Positions 54,504 through 62,826 of a stretch of 64,000 bases of DNA are shown one piece after another; within the stretch, counting starts at the first letter, position 1, and every line of letters starts with the position of its first letter. Location: assembly GCA_902765855.1 (NCBI GenBank), contig CACXBF010000004.1:20649-84648 (forward strand), read 5' to 3'. This stretch comes from an uncultured Ruminococcus sp. (GTDB lineage Bacteria; Bacillota; Clostridia; Oscillospirales; Acutalibacteraceae). The notes below the pieces were generated by a model that had not been told where the DNA came from, ran no database searches, and saw only the letters and a list, made by a program, of their open reading frames with translations. A program made the position numbers and the translations under genes.

Positions 54504-54821
54504 ATGGCAGCTCGTGTTAATACAGAGAATTTTGAGCAGGAAGTTCTTAATTCAGATAAGCTTGTTTTAACAGATTTCTATTCAGATAGCTGTATTCCTT
54601 GCAAGAGATTGTCACCGGTTCTTTCAGAGCTTGAAAAAGAATATGACGATATCTTAAAGGTTGTCAAGGTAAACATAAACTTTGATTCAGCTCTTATGGA
54701 AAAATACGAAGTTCAGGCGTCGCCGACAATCATTTTCTTTAAAGACGGTCAAGAGCAGTCAAGACTCAGAGGTGCTGTCAAGAAGTCAGAAATAGTTGAC
54801 GAGATAGAAAAATTAAAGTAA
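54504..54821 (+). CDS. Thioredoxin-family protein, CIPC active site
   Basis: A 105-residue thioredoxin fold. The redox motif is SDSCIPCKRLSPVL, with CIPC in place of CGPC, and the cis-proline is in QASPTIIFF. It starts directly after the tusA-like stop codon. In this cluster it probably supplies electrons to the APS reductase or keeps the sulfur carriers reduced. Confidence 0.92.
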   Translation: MAARVNTENFEQEVLNSDKLVLTDFYSDSCIPCKRLSPVLSELEKEYDDILKVVKVNINFDSALMEKYEVQASPTIIFFKDGQEQSRLRGAVKKSEIVDEIEKLK

Positions 54822-54837
54822 GTAGGAGAGATAATTA

Positions 54838-55043
54838 TGAAAATCACAGTAGCAGGCGTAAACAAAGAGGTTGCAGATAATCTTACAGTTGCACAGCTCG
54901 TTATAGATGAAAAGGTAGAAACCCCGGAATATGTCACAGTTACAATCAACGATGAATTTGTCGAGAGCGGTGCATTTGAAAGCACAACACTCAAAGACGG
55001 TGATGTTGTAGAGTTCCTTTATTTCATGGGAGGTGGTCAGTAA
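54838..55043 (+). CDS. ThiS/HcyS-like sulfur carrier
   Basis: A 68-residue beta-grasp (ubiquitin-like) protein: MKITVAGVNKEVADNLTVAQ to DGDVVEFLYFMGGGQ. ThiS and MoaD proteins must end in Gly-Gly to be adenylated; this one ends Gly-Gly-Gly-Gln, so at least the last residue would have to be removed. The JAMM protease gene two genes downstream provides the activity, as in the HcyS/HcyD and CysO/Mec pairs. AGGAG precedes the ATG. Its stop overlaps the start of the adenylyltransferase gene. Confidence 0.88.
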
Positions 55044-55855
55044 TGGCTTTCACAAACGAACAGCTTGAGCGTTATTCAAGACACATTATATTAAAAGAAG
55101 TCGGAGCAAAGGGACAGAAAAAGCTCCTCAATGCTAAGGTCCTTATTATCGGTGCAGGCGGTTTAGGTTCACCGGTTGCTCTATATCTTGCAGCAGCAGG
55201 TGTTGGAACTATCGGTATTGCAGATGCAGATGATGTAGATTTATCAAACCTCCAGCGTCAGGTTATTCACACAACAAAAGATGTCGGAACTCCAAAGGTT
55301 GAGTCCGCAAAGAAAACTATGGAAGAAATTAATCCTGATGTTAAAGTTATTACATATCATACCTTTGTTACAAGCGAAAATATCCTTGATTTGATTAAGG
55401 ACTACGATTTCATTATTGACGGCACAGATAACTTCCCGGCAAAATTCCTCATCAATGATGCTTGCGTAATGGCAAAGAAACCGTTCTCACACGCAGGAAT
55501 CATTCGTTTCCAGGGACAGCTTATGACTTATGTTCCGGGAAAAGGTCCTTGCTACAGATGTGTATTCAGAAATCCACCTCCAAAGGACGCTGTTCCTACT
55601 TGTAAGCAAGCAGGTGTTATCGGTGCAATGGGCGGCGTTATCGGAAGCCTTCAGGCAATGGAAGCTATCAAGTATATTCTTGGTCAGGGCAACTTGCTTA
55701 CAGGCTATCTCCTTACATATAATGCTCTTAAAATGGAGTTCAGAAAGGTTAAGCTTCCAAGCAATACAGATAATTGCCCAATTTGTGGCAAGCACCCGAC
55801 TATCACAAAACTTATCGACTACGAACAGGCAGAATGTGACGGTGTACATTTATGA
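55043..55855 (+). CDS. HcyF/MoeB/ThiF-like E1 adenylyltransferase
   Basis: A 270-residue E1-like enzyme that would activate the C-terminus of the carrier as acyl-adenylate for thiocarboxylate formation. Nucleotide-binding VLIIGAGGLGSPVALYLAAA, the adenylation Asp region DGTDNFPAKFLINDAC, the zinc pairs CYRCVF and CPICG, and a possible catalytic Cys in VPTCKQAGV are all visible. No rhodanese domain, so sulfide or persulfide must come from another protein. It overlaps both neighbours (1 and 4 bases). Confidence 0.93.
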   Translation: MAFTNEQLERYSRHIILKEVGAKGQKKLLNAKVLIIGAGGLGSPVALYLAAAGVGTIGIADADDVDLSNLQRQVIHTTKDVGTPKVESAKKTMEEINPDVKVITYHTFVTSENILDLIKDYDFIIDGTDNFPAKFLINDACVMAKKPFSHAGIIRFQGQLMTYVPGKGPCYRCVFRNPPPKDAVPTCKQAGVIGAMGGVIGSLQAMEAIKYILGQGNLLTGYLLTYNALKMEFRKVKLPSNTDNCPICGKHPTITKLIDYEQAECDGVHL

Positions 55856-56265
55856 TTAAGCTATCAAAATCAGATTACGAAAAAATTCTTGCACACGCAG
55901 AAAAAGAACTTCCCAATGAGGCTTGTGGTTTGATTGCAGGTACAGTTGAAAACGGTGATAAGATAATAAAGGAAGTTTATCTTCTCACAAATATAGACCA
56001 TTCCAATGAGCATTTTACACTTGACCCAAAAGAACAGCTTGCCGCAATCAAGGATATGAGAAGTAAAGGCTATGTACCGCTTGGCAACTGGCATTCTCAC
56101 CCAGAGTCGCCATCAAGACCTTCGGAAGAGGATAAAAGACTTGCCTATGACAGCAAAGCAAGCTATATGATTTTATCTCTTATGAATAGAGCTGAGCCTG
56201 TATTAAATTCATTCAAAATCACTGGAGATACCGCAAAAAAAGAAGAACTCATAATAGAGGATTAA
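55852..56265 (+). CDS. JAMM/Mpn+ metalloprotease, HcyD-like
   Basis: A 137-residue zinc peptidase of the Mec/JAB1 type. The metal site is GNWHSHPESPSRPSEEDKR (HxH, seven residues, Ser, two residues, Asp), and the catalytic Glu is in LPNEACGLIAG. It is expected to trim the Gln tail of the ThiS-like carrier or to release its product. Translation is coupled to the adenylyltransferase gene by a 4-base overlap. Confidence 0.92.
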   Translation: MIKLSKSDYEKILAHAEKELPNEACGLIAGTVENGDKIIKEVYLLTNIDHSNEHFTLDPKEQLAAIKDMRSKGYVPLGNWHSHPESPSRPSEEDKRLAYDSKASYMILSLMNRAEPVLNSFKITGDTAKKEELIIED

Positions 56266-56273
56266 GAATAAAC

Positions 56274-56475
56274 CTTCCATAAGACACTCAAAGTTTAGGT
56301 CAAGCCTTTTTAAAGGCTTGCGGTTTCCAAAGGCAGAGCCTTTGGTAGGTTTTAAGGGCAAAGCCCTTAACATTCTTTGCACTCTAAGTGCGGACAAAGT
56401 CCGCACTTAATAACTAATGTTGTTAACAAAAGAAAAAAGGCTCAAGCGAAACTTTTAAGGTTCTTGGGAAAGTGC
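56274..56475. repeat. Modular intergenic repeat, locus J (inside the sulfur cluster)
   Basis: A compact whole element: left arm AAGACACTCAAAGTTTAGG, AAGCC/GGCTT hairpin, CCAAAGGCAGAGCCTTTGG, AAGGGCAAAGCCCTT, GTGCGGACAAAGTCCGCAC, and right arm GGCTCAAGCGAAACTTTTAA ending in TTCTTGG. It separates the first seven from the last four genes of the cluster; both sides are plus strand and no promoter is evident between the repeat and aprA. Confidence 0.88.
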
Positions 56476-56503
56476 GGTAGTTTCAAAAAATGAGGGAAGC
56501 AAT

Positions 56504-58183
56504 ATGAAGACAGAAAAGCTTACAACAGATATTCTGATTATAGGCGGCGGAACAGCAGGTTGCTATGCGGCTTTGACAATATCCGAAAATTCCGATAAAA
56601 AAGTTATAATCTGCGAAAAGGCACATATAAAGAGAAGTGGTTGCCTTGCAGCTGGTGTAAACGCTCTTAACGCATATATCACAGAGGGCAGAACGCCTCA
56701 GGACTATGTTGATTACGCAAAGCACGATGCAGATGGCATAGTAAGAGAAGATTTGCTCCTTACAATGTCCGAAAGACTTAATTCCGTTACACATAGGCTT
56801 GAACAGCTCGGACTTGTAATTCTCAAGGACGAAAACGGCAAGTATGTAACACGAGGAAACCGCAATCTTAAAATAAATGGTGAAAACATAAAGCCGATAC
56901 TCGCTAAAGCAGTAGAAGCCTTGCCAAATACAACTATTCTCAATAGAGTAAATGTAATCGACTTTGCCGTCAAGGATAACAGAATCCAGGGAGCTTTTGG
57001 AATAGGCATAGATGATGATACTTTCTATACTATTGAGGCTAAGGCAGTAATAATTGCCACAGGTGGTGCGGCAGGACTTTATAAGCCAAATAATCCAGGT
57101 TTTTCACGCCATAAAATGTGGTATCCGCCATTCAATACAGGTGCAGGCTATGCAATGGGAATAAAGGCCGGTGCAGAAATGACCACTTTTGAAATGCGTT
57201 TCATAGCTTTAAGATGTAAAGATACGATTGCCCCAACAGGTACTCTTGCACAGGGTGTCGGAGCTAAACAAGTAAATTCACTTGGAGAAGTTTATGAAAC
57301 AAAATATGGCTTAACTACTTCCGAGAGAGTTTATGGCACAGTCAATGAGAATCAAGAGGGCAGAGGTCCTTGCTATCTCAGAACAGAGGGCATTACGCCC
57401 GAACAGGACGAATCCTTGCTAAAAGCATATTTGAATATGGCTCCTTCACAAACTATCAAGTGGATAGAGAGTGGAAAAAATCCATCTCAGCAGAATGTTG
57501 AAATCGAGGGTACAGAGCCTTACATAGTAGGCGGACACACAGCAAGTGGCTATTGGGTTGATACAAAGAGAGCAACCACAATAAATGGCTTGTTTGCAGG
57601 CGGTGATGTTGCCGGCGGTGCTCCGCAGAAATATGTCACAGGTGCTTTGGCAGAAGGTGAGATTGCAGCCCTTTCCGCAGTTGAATATGTTTCCGAAAAT
57701 GATATTTCACCTATCGAGAGTAGTAATATAGACAGCCACATTTCAGAGGTTGAAAACTTTCTTACCAAAAAGGATTCCCACTTTACAACAGAACAGCTTG
57801 AAGAGGCTATGCAGAGTGTTATGGATTCTTATGCAGGTGGTATTAAAACAAATTATCGTTTTAATGAGAAACAGCTTGATATTGCAGACTATAAGATTAA
57901 ACAGCTCACAGAGCTTTCAAATTCGCTTTACGCAGAAGATTTTCAGGAACTTATGTATATCTATGAACTTCGTGAAAGACTTACAGTTTGCAGAAGTGTT
58001 ATAGCACATCTCAAAGCAAGAAAAGAAACCCGTTGGCATAGCTTTGCAGAAAATCTTGATTATCCGAATAAGGACGATAAGAATTTTAATAAATATGTCA
58101 ATTCACGCTTTGAAAACGGCGAAATAAAAATAATCCTTCGTGATTTAGTACCGGGAGGTAAGAGCTATGAGCATAGCAATTAA
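56504..58183 (+). CDS. aprA: Adenylylsulfate reductase alpha-type flavoprotein
   Basis: A 559-residue FAD protein of the fumarate reductase/AprA family. FAD-binding DILIIGGGTAGCYAALTI starts it, with AVIIATGGAAGLYKPNN, YAMGIKAGAEMTTFEMRF and GLFAGGDVAGGAPQKYVTGA following. It is shorter than the dissimilatory enzyme (about 650 residues). With the ferredoxin subunit downstream and ATP sulfurylase next, it should reduce adenylylsulfate to sulfite plus AMP; succinate or aspartate oxidation is less likely given the context. GAGGGAAG precedes the ATG. Confidence 0.88.
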   Translation: MKTEKLTTDILIIGGGTAGCYAALTISENSDKKVIICEKAHIKRSGCLAAGVNALNAYITEGRTPQDYVDYAKHDADGIVREDLLLTMSERLNSVTHRLEQLGLVILKDENGKYVTRGNRNLKINGENIKPILAKAVEALPNTTILNRVNVIDFAVKDNRIQGAFGIGIDDDTFYTIEAKAVIIATGGAAGLYKPNNPGFSRHKMWYPPFNTGAGYAMGIKAGAEMTTFEMRFIALRCKDTIAPTGTLAQGVGAKQVNSLGEVYETKYGLTTSERVYGTVNENQEGRGPCYLRTEGITPEQDESLLKAYLNMAPSQTIKWIESGKNPSQQNVEIEGTEPYIVGGHTASGYWVDTKRATTINGLFAGGDVAGGAPQKYVTGALAEGEIAALSAVEYVSENDISPIESSNIDSHISEVENFLTKKDSHFTTEQLEEAMQSVMDSYAGGIKTNYRFNEKQLDIADYKIKQLTELSNSLYAEDFQELMYIYELRERLTVCRSVIAHLKARKETRWHSFAENLDYPNKDDKNFNKYVNSRFENGEIKIILRDLVPGGKSYEHSN

Positions 58184-58481
58184 CAAACAAAAATGCGTTG
58201 GTTGTGGAAGATGCCGAAATGTCTGTCCCGGAAGTCTTATCAAAATAGATGAGAGCGGTAAGGCATATATCAAGTATCCAAAGGATTGCTGGGGCTGTAC
58301 CTCTTGCATTAAGGAATGTCCCGTACACGCAATAAATTTTTATCTCGGTGCGGATATAGGCGGTATGGGCAGTATGGTTCATACCGAAAAGAACGGAGAT
58401 ATTCTAAGCTGGATAATAGAAAAACCTCAGGGCGATACCATTAAGATAGATATAAACCAAAGGGAATCAAATAAGTATTAA
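58167..58481 (+). CDS. aprB: Adenylylsulfate reductase beta-type ferredoxin subunit
   Basis: A 104-residue protein with two 4Fe-4S motifs, CVGCGRCRNVCPG and CWGCTSCIKECPV, which would pass electrons to the flavin of the alpha subunit. The C-terminal tail is shorter than in dissimilatory AprB. It overlaps the alpha gene by 17 bases and has GGGAGGT upstream. A 12-base gap separates it from cysD. Confidence 0.9.
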   Translation: MSIAINKQKCVGCGRCRNVCPGSLIKIDESGKAYIKYPKDCWGCTSCIKECPVHAINFYLGADIGGMGSMVHTEKNGDILSWIIEKPQGDTIKIDINQRESNKY

Positions 58482-58493
58482 GGAGAGAAGAAA

Positions 58494-59393
58494 ATGAGTG
58501 AACTTTCAAACCTTGACGAACTCGAAGCAGAAGCTATATACATCATCAGAGAAGTAGCAGCCGAATGTGAAAAGCCGGTAATGCTTTATTCAATAGGAAA
58601 AGATAGCTCCGTAATGCTTCATCTTGCTATGAAAGCGTTTTATCCCGAAAAACCTCCTTTTCCTTTTATGCACATAGATACAACATGGAAGTTTAAGGAT
58701 ATGATTAAATTCCGTGATGAAACAGCCAAGAAACTCGGTATAGAAATGATAGTCTATACAAATGAAGACGGAGTTAAGCAGGGAATAAACCCATTTGACC
58801 ACGGAGCAGCTTATACTGATATTATGAAAACTCAGGCTCTCAAGCAGGCACTTACCAAATACGGCTTTACAGCAGCATTCGGTGGCGGTAGGCGTGACGA
58901 GGAAAAGTCGAGAGCAAAGGAAAGAATTTTCTCTTTCAGAAATGAAGCTCAGGCATGGGACCCAAAAAATCAGCGTCCTGAAATGTGGAAACTCTATAAT
59001 ACAAAGATTAAAAAGGGCGAGAGCATAAGAGTTTTCCCAATCTCAAACTGGACAGAAAAAGATATATGGCAGTATATCAAGCGTGAAAATATAGATATAG
59101 TTCCTCTTTATTTTGCGGCTGAACGCCCTGTTGTAGAGCGTGACGGCAACATCATAATGGTTGATGATGACCGTTTCCCACTCAAAGAGGGAGAAGTTCC
59201 GCAAATGAAGTCAGTTCGTTTCAGAACACTTGGTTGCTATCCGCTTACAGGCGGTATAGAATCCACTGCAACTACACTCGATGAAATCATTGATGAAACT
59301 CTAAGCTCAGTATCCTCAGAGCGTACATCAAGAGTTATCGATAATGAGGCGGCAGGAAGTATGGAGCGTAGAAAAAGGGAGGGCTATTTCTAA
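58494..59393 (+). CDS. cysD: Sulfate adenylyltransferase small subunit
   Basis: A 299-residue PP-loop ATP pyrophosphatase that makes adenylylsulfate from ATP and sulfate with CysN. The PP-loop is [19 protein letters not shown]; further conserved parts are [32 protein letters not shown] and [15 protein letters not shown]. The end ERRKREGYF is typical. AAGGAGAG precedes the ATG, and its stop overlaps the start of cysN by one base. Confidence 0.97.
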   Translation: MSELSNLDELEAEAIYIIREVAAECEKPVMLYSIGKDSSVMLHLAMKAFYPEKPPFPFMHIDTTWKFKDMIKFRDETAKKLGIEMIVYTNEDGVKQGINPFDHGAAYTDIMKTQALKQALTKYGFTAAFGGGRRDEEKSRAKERIFSFRNEAQAWDPKNQRPEMWKLYNTKIKKGESIRVFPISNWTEKDIWQYIKRENIDIVPLYFAAERPVVERDGNIIMVDDDRFPLKEGEVPQMKSVRFRTLGCYPLTGGIESTATTLDEIIDETLSSVSSERTSRVIDNEAAGSMERRKREGYF

Positions 59394-61081
59394 TGAAAGG
59401 ATTACTTAAATTTATAACCTGCGGAAGTGTTGATGACGGAAAATCAACACTTATCGGACATATATTATATGATGCAAAGTTGATTTATGCTGACCAGGAA
59501 AAAGCTCTTGAGCTTGATAGTAAGGTTGGCAGCCGAAACGGTGCAATAGACTATTCGCTTCTCCTTGATGGACTTATGGCAGAGCGTGAGCAAGGTATTA
59601 CAATAGATGTTGCTTATCGTTATTTTACAACAGATAACAGAAGCTTTATAGTTGCCGATACCCCAGGCCACGAAGAATATACAAGAAATATGGCAGTAGG
59701 TGCGTCCTTTGCAGATTTAGCCGTTATCCTTGTTGACGCTTCACAAGGCGTTCTTATTCAGACAAGGCGTCACGCAAGAATCTGCAAACTTATGGGTATT
59801 CGTTACTTTGTCTTTGCCGTAAATAAGATGGATTTAGTCGGTTACAGCAAGGAACGCTTTGATGAAATCGTAAAGCAGATTGATGAGCTTAAAGAAGAAC
59901 TTAAACTTGATAATGTAAAAATTATTCCTTTGTCAGCAACAGAGGGCGATAATGTCACCACCAAGTCCGAAAATATCAAGTGGTATGACGGAGTTCCGCT
60001 TTTAGAGTATCTCGAAACTGTTGATATATCCTCATCAGATGAGGAAAAAGGTTTCTATATGCCGGTTCAGAGAGTCTGCCGTCCGGACCATACATTCAGA
60101 GGTTTTCAGGGACAAATTGAAGCAGGAAGTATAAGCGTAGGCGACGAGATTGTTGCATTGCCAAGCAACGAAAAGGCAAATGTCAAGAGCGTTTTTGTTA
60201 CAGACAAAGAGGTAAAATCAGCACATAAAGGCCAACCTGTAACAATAACCTTAGATAAAGAGGTTGATGTTTCAAGAGGCTGTGTGCTTTCAAAAAATGC
60301 TGATATTGCAGTATATAAAAAGCTCAAGGTTTCACTTCTTTGGATGGACGATGAACCACTCGTTATCGGCAAGGATTATCTTGTCAAGCTTGGCACAAAG
60401 ACTATTTCAGGCATTATTACAGCCGTTGATTATGCAGTTAATGTAAATACAGGCGAGCATATCAAGACAGAAACTCTCGAAAAGAATGGTATAGCTGTTT
60501 GCGAAATTCTCCTCACAGAAGCTATTGTTGCAGACCTTTTCTCCGCACATAAAACACTCGGAGAAATTATTCTCATTGATAGAGTTACCAATATGACATC
60601 AGCTTGCGGTGTTGTTGAGAATGTCAGCCAAAAGGCAGTTTCAGGTTCAGCAAAGGCATCATTCAAGCTTGGCGATGTTGAAGCAAGAGGCGATATATTT
60701 GAGGAATTCTACTATGATACATCAAGCCTTAATGTTTTGAAGTATCAGCCGGTAAGAAACACCTATACAGTCGGCGATGAAATTCCTGTTGACGGTGAAA
60801 GCTACCATTATCCGGATAGCTTTGATATAATCGTACTTCGTGACCAAGTAGCTATTAGCGTAAGAGATAAGAAAATCACAGCTATTATTCCTGCGAGCGA
60901 GTATGAATATAGCGGTTTCCCTGTTATAAATGGACGAGGCTTTGAGGTTGTCGCAGACAGTAATGAAGCTGTACAAGACTTCCTTAAAGAATACAATTCT
61001 CTTGCAGATAGCAACGACCCACAATTCTTTGCTAAGTGGATTAAGTTCAATACTTATCGTAAGATTATAATTAAAGCCTAA
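59393..61081 (+). CDS. cysN: Sulfate adenylyltransferase large subunit (GTPase)
   Basis: A 562-residue elongation-factor-like GTPase whose hydrolysis drives sulfate activation. G1 is GSVDDGKSTLIGHILYD, switch II is ADTPGHEEYTRNMAVGA, G4 is AVNKMDLVGYSK, followed by beta-barrel domains II and III (about residues 230-420). About 130 extra residues at the C-terminus (from about 430) do not look like a CysC APS kinase: no Walker A is present. So the pathway stops at adenylylsulfate, which agrees with the AprAB-type reductase. Confidence 0.95.
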   Translation: MKGLLKFITCGSVDDGKSTLIGHILYDAKLIYADQEKALELDSKVGSRNGAIDYSLLLDGLMAEREQGITIDVAYRYFTTDNRSFIVADTPGHEEYTRNMAVGASFADLAVILVDASQGVLIQTRRHARICKLMGIRYFVFAVNKMDLVGYSKERFDEIVKQIDELKEELKLDNVKIIPLSATEGDNVTTKSENIKWYDGVPLLEYLETVDISSSDEEKGFYMPVQRVCRPDHTFRGFQGQIEAGSISVGDEIVALPSNEKANVKSVFVTDKEVKSAHKGQPVTITLDKEVDVSRGCVLSKNADIAVYKKLKVSLLWMDDEPLVIGKDYLVKLGTKTISGIITAVDYAVNVNTGEHIKTETLEKNGIAVCEILLTEAIVADLFSAHKTLGEIILIDRVTNMTSACGVVENVSQKAVSGSAKASFKLGDVEARGDIFEEFYYDTSSLNVLKYQPVRNTYTVGDEIPVDGESYHYPDSFDIIVLRDQVAISVRDKKITAIIPASEYEYSGFPVINGRGFEVVADSNEAVQDFLKEYNSLADSNDPQFFAKWIKFNTYRKIIIKA

Positions 61082-61088
61082 ATTTATT

Positions 61089-61131
61089 AACAGCCTAAGT
61101 CAAAAATAGACTAAGGCTGTTTACTTTTTTA
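61089..61131 (+). terminator. Terminator of the sulfur cluster
   Basis: AACAGCCTAAGTC and GACTAAGGCTGTT (one mismatch), then TACTTTTTTATTT. Confidence 0.85.
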
Positions 61132-61159
61132 TTTAAAAAGTATATAATATAGCTAATAT

Positions 61160-61622
61160 ACTTCTTTAAGATACTTAAAAGTTTTGCTCAAGCTTTTTTA
61201 AAAGCTTGCAGTTTCCAAAGGCAGAGCCTTTGGTCGCTCTCCGCAGAGAGCGAAACACCTTTGGGCGAAGACCAACATTAGTCAATAAAGGCGAACGAAG
61301 TTCGCCCTCTCGGTAGTTTCAACGACCGCGGCAACAATCTACTTTTACTTACTACGAGCGAGACTTGTCGAGCGATTCCGCGTCTCGGGAGCGGCGGCTC
61401 GCCGCTTTAAAAAGGCTTGACCTAAACTTTTAAGTATCTTAGAGCAAGTGCATTAGCTAAGCGTAGGAGCGAACGAAGTTCGCCCTTTCGGTAGTTTCAA
61501 CGACCGTGGCAACAATCTGCTCTTACTCACTACGAGCGAGACTTGTCGAGCGATTCCGCGTCTCGGGAGCGGCGGCTCGCCGCTTTGAAAAGGCTCGAGC
61601 GAAACTTTTAATTTTCTTGGGA
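61160..61622. repeat. Modular intergenic repeat, locus K (tandem)
   Basis: The left arm AAGATACTTAAAAGTTTTGC (61168) and right arm ending TTTTAAGTATCTT (61440) form a 26-base inverted pair enclosing AAGCTTTTTTAAAAGCTT, CCAAAGGCAGAGCCTTTGG, CGCTCTCCGCAGAGAGCG, GGCGAACGAAGTTCGCC, ACTACGAGCGAGACTTGTCG and GAGCGGCGGCTCGCCGC. The second half (GCGAACGAAGTTCGCC to GCGGCTCGCCGC) is then repeated almost exactly at 61470-61585, closing with a worn arm. It fills the gap between cysN and the flavodoxin gene. Confidence 0.88.
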
Positions 61623-61653
61623 AAGTCTATAAAATAATTTGGAGGAATCTAAA

Positions 61654-62130
61654 ATGAGTAAAAAATTAGTAGCGTATTTTTCTGCAAGTGGTGTAACTGC
61701 AAAGTTGGCAAAAAGACTTGCTAATGCAGTAGATGCTGATATTTTCGAGATAAAGCCCGAAAAACCATATACCACCGCAGACCTTGACTGGACAAATAAG
61801 AAAAGCCGTTCAAGCGTAGAGATGAGCGATAAGAGCTTCAGACCTGCTGTTGCCGAAAAGCTTGATAATATCGCAGATTATGATACTATTTATGTAGGAT
61901 TTCCGATATGGTGGTATGTTGCCCCTACAATTATAAATACATTTCTTGAGCAGTACGATTTAACAGGCAAAACAATTATACCTTTCGCAACCTCAGGCAC
62001 AAGCCCTATGGGAAAGACAAATTCAGAGCTTGCACCATCTTGCAAGGGTGCAATTTTGAAAGAGGGCAAGCGTTTTGAAGCAAATGCTGACGAAGCAGAA
62101 CTCAAAAAGTGGGCAGATAGTATCCGTTAG
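61654..62130 (+). CDS. Flavodoxin
   Basis: A 158-residue FMN-binding electron carrier. The phosphate-binding loop is in YFSASGVTAKLAKRLAN, the isoalloxazine region in YVGFPIWWYVAPTIINTFL, and the second loop in FATSGTSPMGKTN. The type resembles Flavodoxin_4 proteins of gut Firmicutes. GGAGG lies seven bases before ATG 61654; the upstream in-frame TTG overlaps it. Repeat locus K directly precedes it, so its promoter is either within that repeat or is shared with the sulfur cluster by read-through. Confidence 0.92.
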   Translation: MSKKLVAYFSASGVTAKLAKRLANAVDADIFEIKPEKPYTTADLDWTNKKSRSSVEMSDKSFRPAVAEKLDNIADYDTIYVGFPIWWYVAPTIINTFLEQYDLTGKTIIPFATSGTSPMGKTNSELAPSCKGAILKEGKRFEANADEAELKKWADSIR

Positions 62131-62141
62131 GAGTTGAAATA

Positions 62142-62816
62142 GTGTATCGAATCTTTATCGTTGAGGACGACCCTACAATGTCCATAGCAATGAAAAAGCA
62201 GATAGAGTTATGGGGTTATCAAGTAAAATGTGCGAAGAATTTCCAGAATATAATTTCAGAGTTTACAGAGTTTGACCCACAACTTGTATTGCTGGATATT
62301 ATGTTACCATTTTATAATGGTTATCATTGGTGCAGTGAAATAAGAAAAATCTCAAAAGTCCCGATTATGTTCATATCCTCAGCATCAGATAATATGAATA
62401 TCGTAATGGCTATGAATATGGGCGGAGATGATTTCATTGCTAAGCCTTTTGATTTAAATGTTCTCACAGCCAAGATACAGGCGATTCTAAGAAGAACCTA
62501 TGATTTCTCAGGAAATATTTCTGTCTTAGAGCATAAGGGTGCGATACTCAACCTTAATGATATGACGCTGACATTTAAAAATAATAAGCTTGAATTAACA
62601 AAAAATGAATTTCGTATTCTTCAAATGCTTATGGAGAATAAGGGTAAAACTGTAAGCCGAAATTCTCTTATGGTTCGTTTGTGGGAAAGCGATATATATG
62701 TTGAAGAAAATACTCTTTCCGTAAATATAAATCGTTTGAGAAAAAAACTTGATTCTATCGGTTTGAATGATTTTATTCGTACAAAATCAGGCAGTGGATA
62801 TATAATCGGTTCATAA
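62142..62816 (+). CDS. OmpR/PhoB-type response regulator, BceR-like
   Basis: A 224-residue regulator. Receiver domain: IFIVEDDPTMSIAMKKQIEL with the acidic pair, the phosphorylated Asp in PQLVLLDIMLPFYNGY and the Lys in GDDFIAKPFD. The C-terminal winged helix (about 125-222; FRILQMLMENKGKTVSRNSL) binds DNA. GTG start preceded by GAGTTGAA. It is followed after one base by its kinase. Confidence 0.93.
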   Translation: MYRIFIVEDDPTMSIAMKKQIELWGYQVKCAKNFQNIISEFTEFDPQLVLLDIMLPFYNGYHWCSEIRKISKVPIMFISSASDNMNIVMAMNMGGDDFIAKPFDLNVLTAKIQAILRRTYDFSGNISVLEHKGAILNLNDMTLTFKNNKLELTKNEFRILQMLMENKGKTVSRNSLMVRLWESDIYVEENTLSVNINRLRKKLDSIGLNDFIRTKSGSGYIIGS

Positions 62817-62826
62817 GGTGAAGTCT

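Noticed and set aside
59393-61081. CysNC fusion with APS kinase at the C-terminus of CysN
   Set aside because: The C-terminal extension has no Walker A or other kinase motif, so PAPS formation is not supported.
61290-61600. Tandem repeats considered as a CRISPR array
   Set aside because: Only two copies with a period of about 180 bases, no regular spacers and no cas genes; the unit belongs to the dispersed modular repeat family.
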